Positions 7,597-14,105 of a DNA stretch of 19,682 nucleotides are shown piece after piece. A model generated the notes under the pieces. The model had not been told where the DNA came from, did no database searches, and saw only the letters and a list, made by a program, of their open reading frames with translations. Source of the DNA: Planctomycetota bacterium (GTDB lineage Bacteria > Planctomycetota > Phycisphaerae > UBA1845); the NCBI GenBank assembly GCA_024278775.1, contig JAJRSP010000190.1:1-19682 (forward strand). The letters run 5' to 3'. Numbering within the stretch: position 1 is the first letter of the stretch; each line of letters opens with the position of its first letter. A program made the position numbers and the translations under genes.

Positions 7597-8237
7597 TGGG
7601 AAGCAGTGGTCAATTCGACATCGACCCCCAAACTTCCGGGATTGGCGCGTTCGGTGTTGCCGATGATGGCCGCTTTATGATTTGCGGTGAGTGCTGTGGT
7701 GGGCCGCCGTGTCCACTTTGTCCGGACGGTGCGCTGTCGTCGACGATCCAAGTTGATGTCGCCGGTGTCACGCCGTGCCCGGCAATCTGCCGCGACGCAT
7801 CCGGCTGGAGTTTTCGCGCCACCATCCTTATCGATGTCAATGGTAATTATGCGCTGCCGCAGGACATCGGTTGGCCGTGCTACTACGACGCCTATCGTGT
7901 TATGCCTCAGTACTACAAGTACGAATTCTGGCGGAACCCTACTTGTAGCGATCCGCAGCATTGGCAAAGCCCGAGCCTGTGGGATCTGTCCGTCGTCGCC
8001 GAGTTCTTCATGGGCGAAGACTACGGCTTCACCCCCGGCCTGAAATTCGGCGTCGCCCTCGTCGGCGGCGACTGCCCCTTCGCCGGCATCATTGACATCA
8101 CGAACGCCTGTCACGGTACGCACGTCGTGCCCAATCAGAACCCATCGTGCTTCGAGCGCGCGACGAACATCTGGTTTGATCCATCGGGTTACAGAGCATC
8201 CGCCACTGGCGGCACCGCGACGGTCACGATTCCATGA
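7596..8237 (+). CDS. Cysteine-rich tail-cluster protein
   Basis: 213 residues from ATG 7596, which overlaps the previous stop and has GGAGG at 7581-7585. A GTG at 7587 is in frame but lies only 1 base after that ribosome site, so I prefer the ATG. The protein has 12 cysteines, including a tight cluster at about residues 30-43 (CGECCGGPPCPLC) and single cysteines spaced through an aromatic, beta-rich body. The cluster could bind zinc or form disulfides. No signal peptide is visible, which favours metal binding or folding within a virion particle. Function is unknown; by context it is part of the tail or host-contact apparatus. The stop overlaps the next ATG by 4 bases. Confidence 0.55.
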   Translation: MGSSGQFDIDPQTSGIGAFGVADDGRFMICGECCGGPPCPLCPDGALSSTIQVDVAGVTPCPAICRDASGWSFRATILIDVNGNYALPQDIGWPCYYDAYRVMPQYYKYEFWRNPTCSDPQHWQSPSLWDLSVVAEFFMGEDYGFTPGLKFGVALVGGDCPFAGIIDITNACHGTHVVPNQNPSCFERATNIWFDPSGYRASATGGTATVTIP

Positions 8238-8587
8238 AACCTCAGTATCGCAAGTTGCACGACCAGAGCGCCGCACGGCAGGGCGACTCGTCCGCAGGCG
8301 CATCGGTCACACATCGCATCCTGCCGCCCGGCGACTGGTTGGCGATGTTCATCCAAGTCGCCACTGTTGGCTTCGTCCGTCCCTGCACCGGGTGCAAATC
8401 CCGCATGACGGCAATGAACCGTGCGGGGTGGCGCGGGCTGCCTAGGCTCACGCTGCGTTGGATAGGTATCAAGACTGGCGCTCGTCTTAGCAACCGAAGC
8501 TGCAGCCCGGTACGCACACGCTGTTCATCGACGCCACGACCAACGATCCGCCCTACAACTTCGGCGCGTGGTATCGATTCGACCTGA
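8234..8587 (+). CDS. Small Cys-x2-Cys prophage protein, 3' part probably frameshifted
   Basis: The ATG overlaps the previous stop (ATGA), pointing to translational coupling. The first about 75 residues look real: a polar N-terminus, a short hydrophobic helix (WLAMFIQVATVGFV), then RPCTGCKSRMTAMNRAGWRG, a Cys-x2-Cys plus Arg/Trp motif that I recall in small proteins of this prophage type. After about residue 80 the sequence becomes Arg/Ser/Thr/Pro-rich shadow while the +2 frame becomes protein-like (see the fragment at 8491-8607). The 3' half is therefore probably a frameshift or fusion product. Function unknown. The reading frame as such is open to the TGA at 8585-8587. Confidence 0.45.
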   Translation: MKPQYRKLHDQSAARQGDSSAGASVTHRILPPGDWLAMFIQVATVGFVRPCTGCKSRMTAMNRAGWRGLPRLTLRWIGIKTGARLSNRSCSPVRTRCSSTPRPTIRPTTSARGIDST

Positions 8588-8607
8588 CCTTCCAGGAGGC
8601 CCCGTGA
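8491..8607 (+). pseudogene. C-terminal fragment of a lost prophage protein
   Basis: After a TAG at 8488-8490, this frame encodes 38 residues that look like a true protein end: PGTHTLFIDATTNDPPYNF, then a WYRFDLTF strand and a stop at 8605-8607 that overlaps the next ATG (TGATG), with GGAGG just before it. No start codon precedes it in frame, so the N-terminal part is missing or lies in another frame of the gene above. The beta-strand pattern suggests the end of a beta-sandwich virion protein. This is direct evidence of a frameshift or deletion between about 8440 and 8500. Confidence 0.45.
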
Positions 8608-8857
8608 TGCCCGAGCAACCCGAATCGCTCCAGCCGACGCTGAAGAAGAAGTGTCCCGACTGCCCGCCGCTAGTCGCCCCCGGCGCGGCTACACGCCCAC
8701 GCGGCCAAGCTGCATCGAGTGCGTCGAGTAGCACCTCGGCGCGGCGTTGGTCCTGCTCACCGAAGCCCACGAGGGCTGCTCCTATCGGCTTCGCGCTATC
8801 GGCCACCTCTTCGAAGCCGAGGACGAGTCTCAGGAATGGCCGGCGCTGCACTTTTAG
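8607..8857 (+). pseudogene. Broken small Cys-motif prophage protein (frameshift, internal stop, truncated)
   Basis: The ATG at 8607 overlaps the previous stop and has GGAGG at 8594-8598. The first frame gives MPEQPESLQPTLKKKCPDCP. From about 8687 the protein-like sequence moves to another frame: GYTPTRPSCIECVE, an in-frame TAG at 8729-8731, then HLGAALVLLTEAHEGCSYRL, RAIGHLFEAEDESQEWPALH and a TAG at 8855-8857. Two CxxC motifs (CPDC, CIEC) suggest a zinc-ribbon-like protein. From memory, intact relatives have Lys in place of the first TAG and run about 20 residues further, so the gene carries three lesions. Known cause of the end: none; homology simply stops at about 8851. Confidence 0.6.
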
Positions 8858-9263
8858 ACCGACGTTTACAGTGTGCGAGTCTGCGAATTACGCTTCCGAG
8901 AACAACGCCACACAGGCTCAGATGGAAGTAGACCAGCTTCTTGGTCTGGTGCGAGATCGACCGTGAGCTCCTGGCTGACGCCGATTTGTAGCTGTCGCGG
9001 AAGATTTCCCCGGACGTAGCGTGAGGCCAACGACAAAGGCAAGCCGCCTGATCAGACCCCAATGTGCGGTCCAATCCGAACTGGAGCGATTGTCCCAGCG
9101 TCAGCAGCTCGCACATGGGATTGAACTCCGCTAAAATCTACCGCCATCAGTCTCTTCGACTCGTTGCGAAGACGACCGTTCTACGACTGTTGTTTTCTTA
9201 CCGCCGCGGCGTGAACAGCATGTGCAAGATCCGGGCACAATTAGGGGCTTCTAGGGGGTGAAC
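8858..9263 (+). other. 406-base stretch with no recognisable gene
   Basis: Between the broken prophage protein and the kinase start I see no protein that reads convincingly in any frame, no tRNA-like cloverleaf and no clear terminator. The open frames here are short and of mixed composition. The stretch begins exactly where the upstream pseudogene loses its expected sequence, so it may hold the scar of a deletion or insertion and the promoter of the downstream three-gene unit. No well-spaced -35/-10 pair is evident. Confidence 0.4.
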
Positions 9264-10583
9264 ATGGCCAGCGGCAAGCTGGATATCGTTGCCGAACGTT
9301 ACCTGATCCAAGAGACGATTCAGACCGGTGGGATGACAACGGTCTACCTCGCTCGTGATCTCGTAAGCGATGAACTGATTGCTCTCAAGCGATTCGACCG
9401 GGACAAGCATCTTCCGGAGATTGAGCGTGAGGCGTTTCTCCGTGAGGTTGACGCTCTCCAGAACCTCAAACATCCCAGCATCGTGCGGATGTTGGATTCC
9501 GGAGAGGATGCTCAGGGGCAATTCTACGTCGTGCTGGAACTCATGCGGCACGACCTTGTTCACGAGCGTCACGCGGGCGGAGCTCCATTCGCGGGCTGGG
9601 ACGATTTCGCCGACCTCGTGGTCTTGCCTCTTGTGGAAGCTCTCGCGTATGCCCACGAGATGGATATAGCCCATCGAGATGTCAAACCGGCAAACGTCCT
9701 GGTCGATGTCGATGGATCGGTGAAGCTGGCAGATTTCGGCATCTCAAAGCTCAAACGAACGCTCCAGCCACGCGTCACCCTCAACCAGTTTATGTCCCCT
9801 CCCTTCTCGCCACCCGAAGCTGACACGGGTGGCTACACCTATTGCCGTGATGTCTATTCGGTTGGGGTGCTTTGTATATGGGGCCTATGTGACATTCATG
9901 TACATGGCCACGCGAGCGTGCTCGAAGGGCTGAAGACGTTCGATGCACCACCAGAGGTCGTCGATGTCATCCAGCGAGCCGTCTCGACGGCACCGGAAGA
10001 CCGCCAGCAGTCTGCAGTCCTGCTGGAGGCAGAGCTCTCTCGCATACAACTCAAGAGACGACGGGACTGGCAGGCTCAGGACCGGCCGAGCTGTGCTGTC
10101 GGACTGACGAATCGGGCACGTGAGGCAATCGCAGAGGAGATTGCGACGGACGACGAGCACGCGATCCGCAAGTTCGTTGACGAGGACATGAATGCGGACG
10201 CCTGCATTCAGCGACTTATTGAGAAACCCGGGACCATGCAGGAACGCGTACGTTCTGGTCACTATTCTCTGCTGGGAAGCAGCCTTCGCTATCACTTGGC
10301 TGGTAGCAGAGGCGAGAGAAGATGGATCGAAGCCGAGGAAGTCTTCAAGCGATTGCATCGTGAGTTTCCTGACCTTATGACGTATCGTGACATCGGTCAC
10401 AGCCACGAGAAACGACTGATATGCGACGACCGATTCACATTCGGTGGAAGTTTTAACCTTTTGTCCTTCTCCGGCGAACGGCGCGGCCGAGGGAAGTTAC
10501 GTCACGAAGGTGCCGACCTGATCACGTCGTCTGAGTTCTGCGAAGAGCTTTATAGCCGATACCTCAAGGAGTTTTTTTCTTGA
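9264..10583 (+). CDS. Hanks-type Ser/Thr protein kinase with unknown C-terminal region
   Basis: 439 residues from ATG 9264 (AGGGGG just upstream; an in-frame GTG lies 6 bases earlier). Residues about 10-265 form a protein kinase domain: a loosened Gly loop (TGGMTTVY), the ATP-anchoring Lys42 (ALKRF), helix-C Glu61, the catalytic loop HRDVKPAN (His137-Asn144, catalytic Asp139), DFG at Asp157, a PPE-type P+1 motif and CRDVYSVGV (helix F Asp). It should therefore be an active kinase transferring phosphate to Ser/Thr. There is no transmembrane helix or PASTA repeat, so it is cytoplasmic. Residues about 275-439 are a separate helical, charged region I do not recognise. It is the first gene of a three-gene unit with a GTPase and a tail-anchored protein; GC content drops relative to the prophage. 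Confidence 0.88.
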   Translation: MASGKLDIVAERYLIQETIQTGGMTTVYLARDLVSDELIALKRFDRDKHLPEIEREAFLREVDALQNLKHPSIVRMLDSGEDAQGQFYVVLELMRHDLVHERHAGGAPFAGWDDFADLVVLPLVEALAYAHEMDIAHRDVKPANVLVDVDGSVKLADFGISKLKRTLQPRVTLNQFMSPPFSPPEADTGGYTYCRDVYSVGVLCIWGLCDIHVHGHASVLEGLKTFDAPPEVVDVIQRAVSTAPEDRQQSAVLLEAELSRIQLKRRRDWQAQDRPSCAVGLTNRAREAIAEEIATDDEHAIRKFVDEDMNADACIQRLIEKPGTMQERVRSGHYSLLGSSLRYHLAGSRGERRWIEAEEVFKRLHREFPDLMTYRDIGHSHEKRLICDDRFTFGGSFNLLSFSGERRGRGKLRHEGADLITSSEFCEELYSRYLKEFFS

Positions 10584-10665
10584 CGGACGGTTTGTCCTGT
10601 AGAATTCGGCCAATTCGCACCGCTATGCGCGGGCGACAGCGCCATTGCGGAAGGCGAATCACGAC

Positions 10666-10737
10666 ATGGGAAAGCCTGCTCATAAACTGAATCGGATGTT
10701 GGCAGGAGCGATATCAACGATTTTCCGTGGGAGGTAA
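10666..10737 (+). CDS. Possible 23-residue leader peptide before the GTPase gene
   Basis: In the 158-base gap between kinase and GTPase an ATG at 10666 opens a 23-codon frame ending in TAA at 10735-10737, inside the ribosome site of the GTPase. The peptide is basic and contains KPAHKLNRMLAGAIST, which loosely resembles the start of small KPxHKIR-type proteins found on mobile elements. No clear ribosome site precedes it. It may be a coupling leader, a remnant or chance. Confidence is low. Confidence 0.2.
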   Translation: MGKPAHKLNRMLAGAISTIFRGR

Positions 10738-10741
10738 CAGA

Positions 10742-11500
10742 ATGGCTTGGAGTGCGCTGTTCGCGAAGTCATGGAAGGTACTCAGTCAAGCGGTCAAGAA
10801 GCATGGCCCAAAGCTTGCCAAGAAGTATGGGCCATTACTCATTGATTGGGTGCGCAGGCTCGCACCGAAAGTTCTGGATTGGTGGAATGGCAAGAAGATT
10901 GCAGTGATCGGCCCCACTGCGGTCGGTAAGAATTGCCTTTACCACCGCCTTCGGGGTGAGGTCATTCCAGACGACCACCACCAAACCAAGAGCCCTGAGC
11001 GTATGCCCCGTTTTGCTTTCAAGCGATCGCTACCCAGCGGTAAGGAGTTCCAAGTCACCTTCAGCCGCTGCACCAATGTGGGAGGTGAACTCGAGCAAAG
11101 GACACGATATTGGCTCGACACATGCAGAGACGCCGACGTCATCTTCTACATGATGACGCTGGATGATCTGCGACACGGCAAGTTCCGACAGCGTTCCCGG
11201 ATTCATGGGGACCTGAAATGGTTGGCGTCTCATATGGGTCAATTATCGAACGGCGTTGTGGTTCATCTCTTGGTCAACAAGATTGACCTCGAACTCGAGG
11301 ATGGGGACGGCTACAAGGAGTTCGTCGCAGAATTGCAGGCGCACATCGATGAATTAGAGGCAACGGCTAAGGCGGTATTCGGGGACTATCATCACAGATT
11401 GACGGGAATCAGTCCGACGTCCATTAAGGACGACCATATATTCGCGTTATCGTTCCCTCGGGCGCTAGAGTCGGTGTATGAGGTACTACATCAGCGATGA
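10742..11500 (+). CDS. Ras-like P-loop GTPase with amphipathic N-terminus
   Basis: 252 residues from ATG 10742 (GGGAGGT at 10729-10735). Residues 1-50 form a basic, Trp/Leu-rich amphipathic helix (SWKVLSQAVKKHGPKLAKKY, then LLIDWVRRLAPKVLDWW), suited to lying on a membrane. The GTPase domain follows: G1 is GPTAVGKN at 57-64, with Asn where Ser or Thr normally binds magnesium; ADVIFYMM is the central strand; G4 is NKID at 179-182, giving guanine specificity. The G3 DxxG motif is not evident (TNVGGE instead). These departures suggest slow or absent hydrolysis, or a sensor-like GTP switch. It is sandwiched between a kinase gene and a tail-anchored protein gene whose start it overlaps. Family knowledge supports a small GTPase; its partner and signal are unknown. 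Confidence 0.75.
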   Translation: MAWSALFAKSWKVLSQAVKKHGPKLAKKYGPLLIDWVRRLAPKVLDWWNGKKIAVIGPTAVGKNCLYHRLRGEVIPDDHHQTKSPERMPRFAFKRSLPSGKEFQVTFSRCTNVGGELEQRTRYWLDTCRDADVIFYMMTLDDLRHGKFRQRSRIHGDLKWLASHMGQLSNGVVVHLLVNKIDLELEDGDGYKEFVAELQAHIDELEATAKAVFGDYHHRLTGISPTSIKDDHIFALSFPRALESVYEVLHQR

Positions 11501-12147
11501 ACATTATCTGGATACTTCCCCACCGCTCTCAGGACGATGACGAAGCTGTGATCGTCAACGGTGTCAGCTGCAGATTGAGCGACGCACTTGACGTCTCAAC
11601 TCTACCGCCGGCCGTCACACTGGGCATACCTGAGTCGGTCCTGCGGAAGCATGGCACCAATGATCTGATCTTCAGCCAATTCGTCCGCGACGCACCTTCG
11701 GTGCGCAGTTATTACATTCTTTCCGTTCCGGCAGGCAAAGATAAGGGGGGGCGAGCTGTCTATTTGACCGCATTGACGGTTTTGGAGGCCGGTGAACATA
11801 TTCCGAGCCTTCTGCCGACTGACGAACTGGACGGTCCGGAGCGAGACCTCGCGAAAACTCTCCAGCAGAGGCTTCAAGACGTGCAAGACCATTGGGCGGC
11901 GAGAGTGCAAGAGATGATCAAAGCCGTAAGACACAATCCCAATGTAGTCTCGTTCGCGAATGTCTTGATTCCGAGGTCACCTTACCCGTCACGATGGACG
12001 CCGGAAAAAAAAACGTTTGGCCGGATCGCGCTAGCGACTTTGTGCGCGGTGATTGGCGTGGCGACCATCATGGTCCTGCGTAATTGCTCCCAGAATGGGG
12101 ACGTCCGGCCAGCCGAAAGGAATGCAGTGACGCAACGCTCGAAGTGA
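11497..12147 (+). CDS. Tail-anchored protein of the kinase-GTPase unit
   Basis: 216 residues; the ATG overlaps the GTPase stop (ATGA), so the two are almost certainly translated together. Residues 1-135 form a compact soluble domain (MNIIWILPHRSQDDDEAVIV..., SYYILSVPAGKDKGGRAVYL). A helical stretch at about 108-150 (DLAKTLQQRLQDVQDHWAAR) is followed by one membrane helix at about 177-196 (IALATLCAVIGVATIMVL) and a short charged tail. Such C-terminal anchoring leaves the bulk of the protein in the cytoplasm. I recognise no family. The pairing with a membrane-leaning GTPase suggests it is the membrane docking partner or an effector. Its stop lies 11 bases before the left end of the insertion sequence. 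Confidence 0.7.
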   Translation: MNIIWILPHRSQDDDEAVIVNGVSCRLSDALDVSTLPPAVTLGIPESVLRKHGTNDLIFSQFVRDAPSVRSYYILSVPAGKDKGGRAVYLTALTVLEAGEHIPSLLPTDELDGPERDLAKTLQQRLQDVQDHWAARVQEMIKAVRHNPNVVSFANVLIPRSPYPSRWTPEKKTFGRIALATLCAVIGVATIMVLRNCSQNGDVRPAERNAVTQRSK

Positions 12148-12158
12148 ATCGACGCTAA

Positions 12159-12167
12159 AGTGGTCCA
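12159..12167 (+). repeat. Left terminal inverted repeat of the IS
   Basis: AGTGGTCCA, matched in inverted form at 13545-13553. Similarity falls off after the ninth base. Confidence 0.55.
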
Positions 12168-12229
12168 CAAGCGGGTGTGAAAAAAACTCAGCCACCCGCC
12201 GGAGGTGGTTCAAAATGTCGGGCACTGTG

Positions 12230-13318
12230 TCATGCAGCTTTTCGCTCGTAGTGGTTGAGCAATCCGCCGAGCAACTGCTGCCGACGGACAACCCCGATTT
12301 CACCCGCGACGGGAGGCGAGGGCGGCTGGCCGGCTTGGCCCAAGGGCACGTTGCCAAGCGGCTGATGGGGGCGACGGTGATTATAGAACATCGCGTAGGT
12401 CTGGACGATGTGGTCCATGTGACCGAGGCTGAAGCAATAGAAATGGTTCAGGCACTCCCGCTTCAGGCTGCCGATCCACGACTCGGCGAAAGCGTTGGCG
12501 ATCGGCGACTGGTACGGCGTCTTGACGATCTGGATGTCCGCTGCCTTGAAGACATGGTCGAAGGACTCGGTGAACTTGGTGTCGCGGTCGTGAACGATGA
12601 ACCGCATACCGAGCCCTTCCTCATCGAGCCACATGCCGACGTTTCGTGCCTGCTGCTTCACCCACTCTTCGGTCGGGTGGTAGGTGCTCGAGCTGACGAA
12701 GACCTTTCGGCTACCCAGATGAATGAACATCAACCCGTAAGCGAGCCGCTTGCCAAGCGGTGTCCAAACGTTCTTGCAAAAGAAGTCGCAGGCCACCATG
12801 GTGTTGACGTGCATATTGACAAAAGTGCGCCACGGGGTGGTCACACCCTTGGGCGCGCGCCGGTCGGGGTCAGGCAGCAGTCCTTCGTCAACCAGAACAC
12901 GCCGCACCGAGCTGCGGCTCGGGGTCAGCACCAGCTTGCGCAGCTCGCCCACGATCCGCCGCACGCCCCAGCCGACGTTTTCGCGGGCCAGACGCAGAAT
13001 CAACTCACGGAGCGACGCGGTCATCTGCCGGGGGCGGCCGACCCGTCCAGGCGCTTTGCCTTCCCGCTGTTCGCGGAGCCAACGCTTGTACGTCTTGACA
13101 CTGACGATGCCGATGAGATCATCAACCCGATGTTCCAACGACGCTCCCAGCTTGAGCAAGCGCGACCGCTCCTCCGGCGTGAGGATGACCCGGTTGCCAA
13201 GCACCCTCTGTCGCAGCAGCTCGACCTGGGCTTGCAGGAATCGAATCCGCGCGTCACGCCGGATCGACCAAGCCTCCGTCAGCATCCAGAACACCACCAT
13301 CATCCATCGTGGAAGCAC
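12230..13318 (-). CDS. DDE transposase, integrase-core (rve) type
   Basis: About 362 residues. A GGAGG lies 8 bases before GTG 13318, which I prefer; GTG 13324 and ATG 13306 are in frame. The N-terminal third is helical with helix-turn-helix character (SVKTYKRWLREQREGKAPGR, then RQMTASLRELILRLARENVG and WGVRRIVGEL). The integrase core follows, with the catalytic triad visible as VACDFF (Asp about 180), FIVHDRDTKF (Asp about 246) and NAFAESWIGSLKREC (Glu about 281; D-34-E spacing; numbering from 13324). It ends with YNHRRPHQPLGN. The triad is complete, so the enzyme may be active. Resemblance is to IS3/IS481-type transposases; the exact IS family is not settled. Confidence 0.85.
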   Translation of the reverse strand: MLPRWMMVVFWMLTEAWSIRRDARIRFLQAQVELLRQRVLGNRVILTPEERSRLLKLGASLEHRVDDLIGIVSVKTYKRWLREQREGKAPGRVGRPRQMTASLRELILRLARENVGWGVRRIVGELRKLVLTPSRSSVRRVLVDEGLLPDPDRRAPKGVTTPWRTFVNMHVNTMVACDFFCKNVWTPLGKRLAYGLMFIHLGSRKVFVSSSTYHPTEEWVKQQARNVGMWLDEEGLGMRFIVHDRDTKFTESFDHVFKAADIQIVKTPYQSPIANAFAESWIGSLKRECLNHFYCFSLGHMDHIVQTYAMFYNHRRPHQPLGNVPLGQAGQPPSPPVAGEIGVVRRQQLLGGLLNHYERKAA

Positions 13319-13544
13319 CGGCACGTCCTCCGATCCAAATGTCGTAAGTTCAGTAATGGCAACTGCCCAACATTATGGACCACCCCCGTGGGACCGCCAA
13401 GCATGGCAACGTCGCCACAACGCCACGCCCTCTCCTGGCGACCCGCCCGATTCGCGTGAACTCGGCTCCAAGAGCCGTCACAAAAACTTCAACTGACCGG
13501 GCCAGCACCACAAAAAAAGCATACCCGACTTACCGAAGAGGGTT

Positions 13545-13553
13545 TGGACCACT
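13545..13553 (-). repeat. Right terminal inverted repeat of the IS
   Basis: TGGACCACT, the complement of the left end. The TAG stop of the adjoining PHP gene starts at the next base, which supports this as the true boundary. Confidence 0.55.
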
Positions 13554-14105
13554 CTACAGGTGCGCATCCCATCCGCCCACGATCGGCGTGTGTTTGCCGG
13601 CCGCGTCACGTCGGCGGTACCAATCGATTAATTCCTGATGACGAGGCGCGTCGAAGCCATCGGTGTTGATCAGGTTGATCCCGTCGATGATGCCCTGATC
13701 CATCAGCCGATCCATCTCGCCGGTGAGGTAAAGTGTCTCCCACGTGTCGGGATAATCGGGGTGTGCCAAACAGACAAGATCCGCCACGTCCCGTAGTTGT
13801 AACAAGGCTTTTTCGTAATCGTTTTCCGTACCCGAGGAGAGGTCCGGCACGTCCGCGCCGACGGTGACGACATGCATCATGCTGTATGCATGTTCTCGGC
13901 CGGGGTAGAGTCGGATCCGATCGCTGAATGTTTCGGCCGCGGCGACAAGGGGCGGTAAGTATTCGGGGCCGTCCATCAACGTGACGAAGTCGTAGTGGTA
14001 ATAGCCCAGTGCCGCCAGCAGCAATGTGGGGTTGTCCGGATCAGCCCGCCACCAGTGGTCATGGAATCCACCGAGCAGGATGCGTTTACCGCCGAGTTCA
14101 AACAT
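13554..14105 (-). CDS. PHP-domain metal-dependent hydrolase, truncated by the IS
   Basis: 183 residues. The motifs of a PHP phosphoesterase/hydrolase fold appear in order: HxH at His15-Asp-His17 (GGFHDHWW), Glu71 with His78 (YPGREHAYSMMH), His115 (CLAHPDYP) and DxH at Asp180-His182 (GGWDAHL). The protein stops one residue after the last motif, at a TAG that abuts the IS end exactly. PHP proteins of this kind usually continue for tens of residues, so the C-terminus is probably lost, although all metal ligands remain. No signal peptide is present and the ribosome site is weak. It is the last gene of the leftward carbohydrate operon; its substrate is unknown, possibly a phosphorylated or lactone sugar product. 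Confidence 0.65.
   Translation of the reverse strand: MFELGGKRILLGGFHDHWWRADPDNPTLLLAALGYYHYDFVTLMDGPEYLPPLVAAAETFSDRIRLYPGREHAYSMMHVVTVGADVPDLSSGTENDYEKALLQLRDVADLVCLAHPDYPDTWETLYLTGEMDRLMDQGIIDGINLINTDGFDAPRHQELIDWYRRRDAAGKHTPIVGGWDAHL

Larger units (their letters stand above)
12159..13553 (-). mobile_element. Insertion sequence with DDE integrase-core transposase
   Basis: A 1395-base element read on the - strand. Its ends carry the inverted sequence AGTGGTCCA (12159-12167, and its complement at 13545-13553). Each end is followed inward by a CGGGTRTG and A/T-run pattern. The trinucleotide CTA lies beside both ends (12155-12157, one base off, and 13554-13556), so a 3-base target duplication is possible but not firm. 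A second TGGACCAC at 13376-13383 is an alternative inner right end. The left interior has a 7-bp hairpin (GCGGGTG/CACCCGC, 12171-12199). The transposase occupies most of the element. Confidence 0.7.

Noticed and set aside
8796..9116. 106-codon - strand open frame over the prophage/kinase spacer
   Set aside because: It overlaps the broken prophage protein, has no ribosome site and no family likeness I can defend.
10580..10605. Possible promoter TTGACG...TAGAAT between kinase and GTPase genes
   Set aside because: The spacer is only 14 bases, too short for a normal sigma-70 promoter, and it starts in the last bases of the kinase gene.
13376..13383. TGGACCAC as the right end of the IS
   Set aside because: The outer copy at 13545-13553 matches the left end over 9 bases and coincides with the break in the PHP gene; the inner copy matches over 8 bases. 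It is kept as an alternative.
12215..13459. Long + strand open frame (about 414 codons) opposite the transposase
   Set aside because: It is the shadow of the transposase: the - strand has the full DDE triad and integrase ending, while this frame is His/Arg/Pro-rich with no motif.
12155..13556. CTA target-site duplication flanking the IS
   Set aside because: The left CTA is one base away from the repeat and three bases are too few to be convincing; the flanks also belong to unrelated genes.
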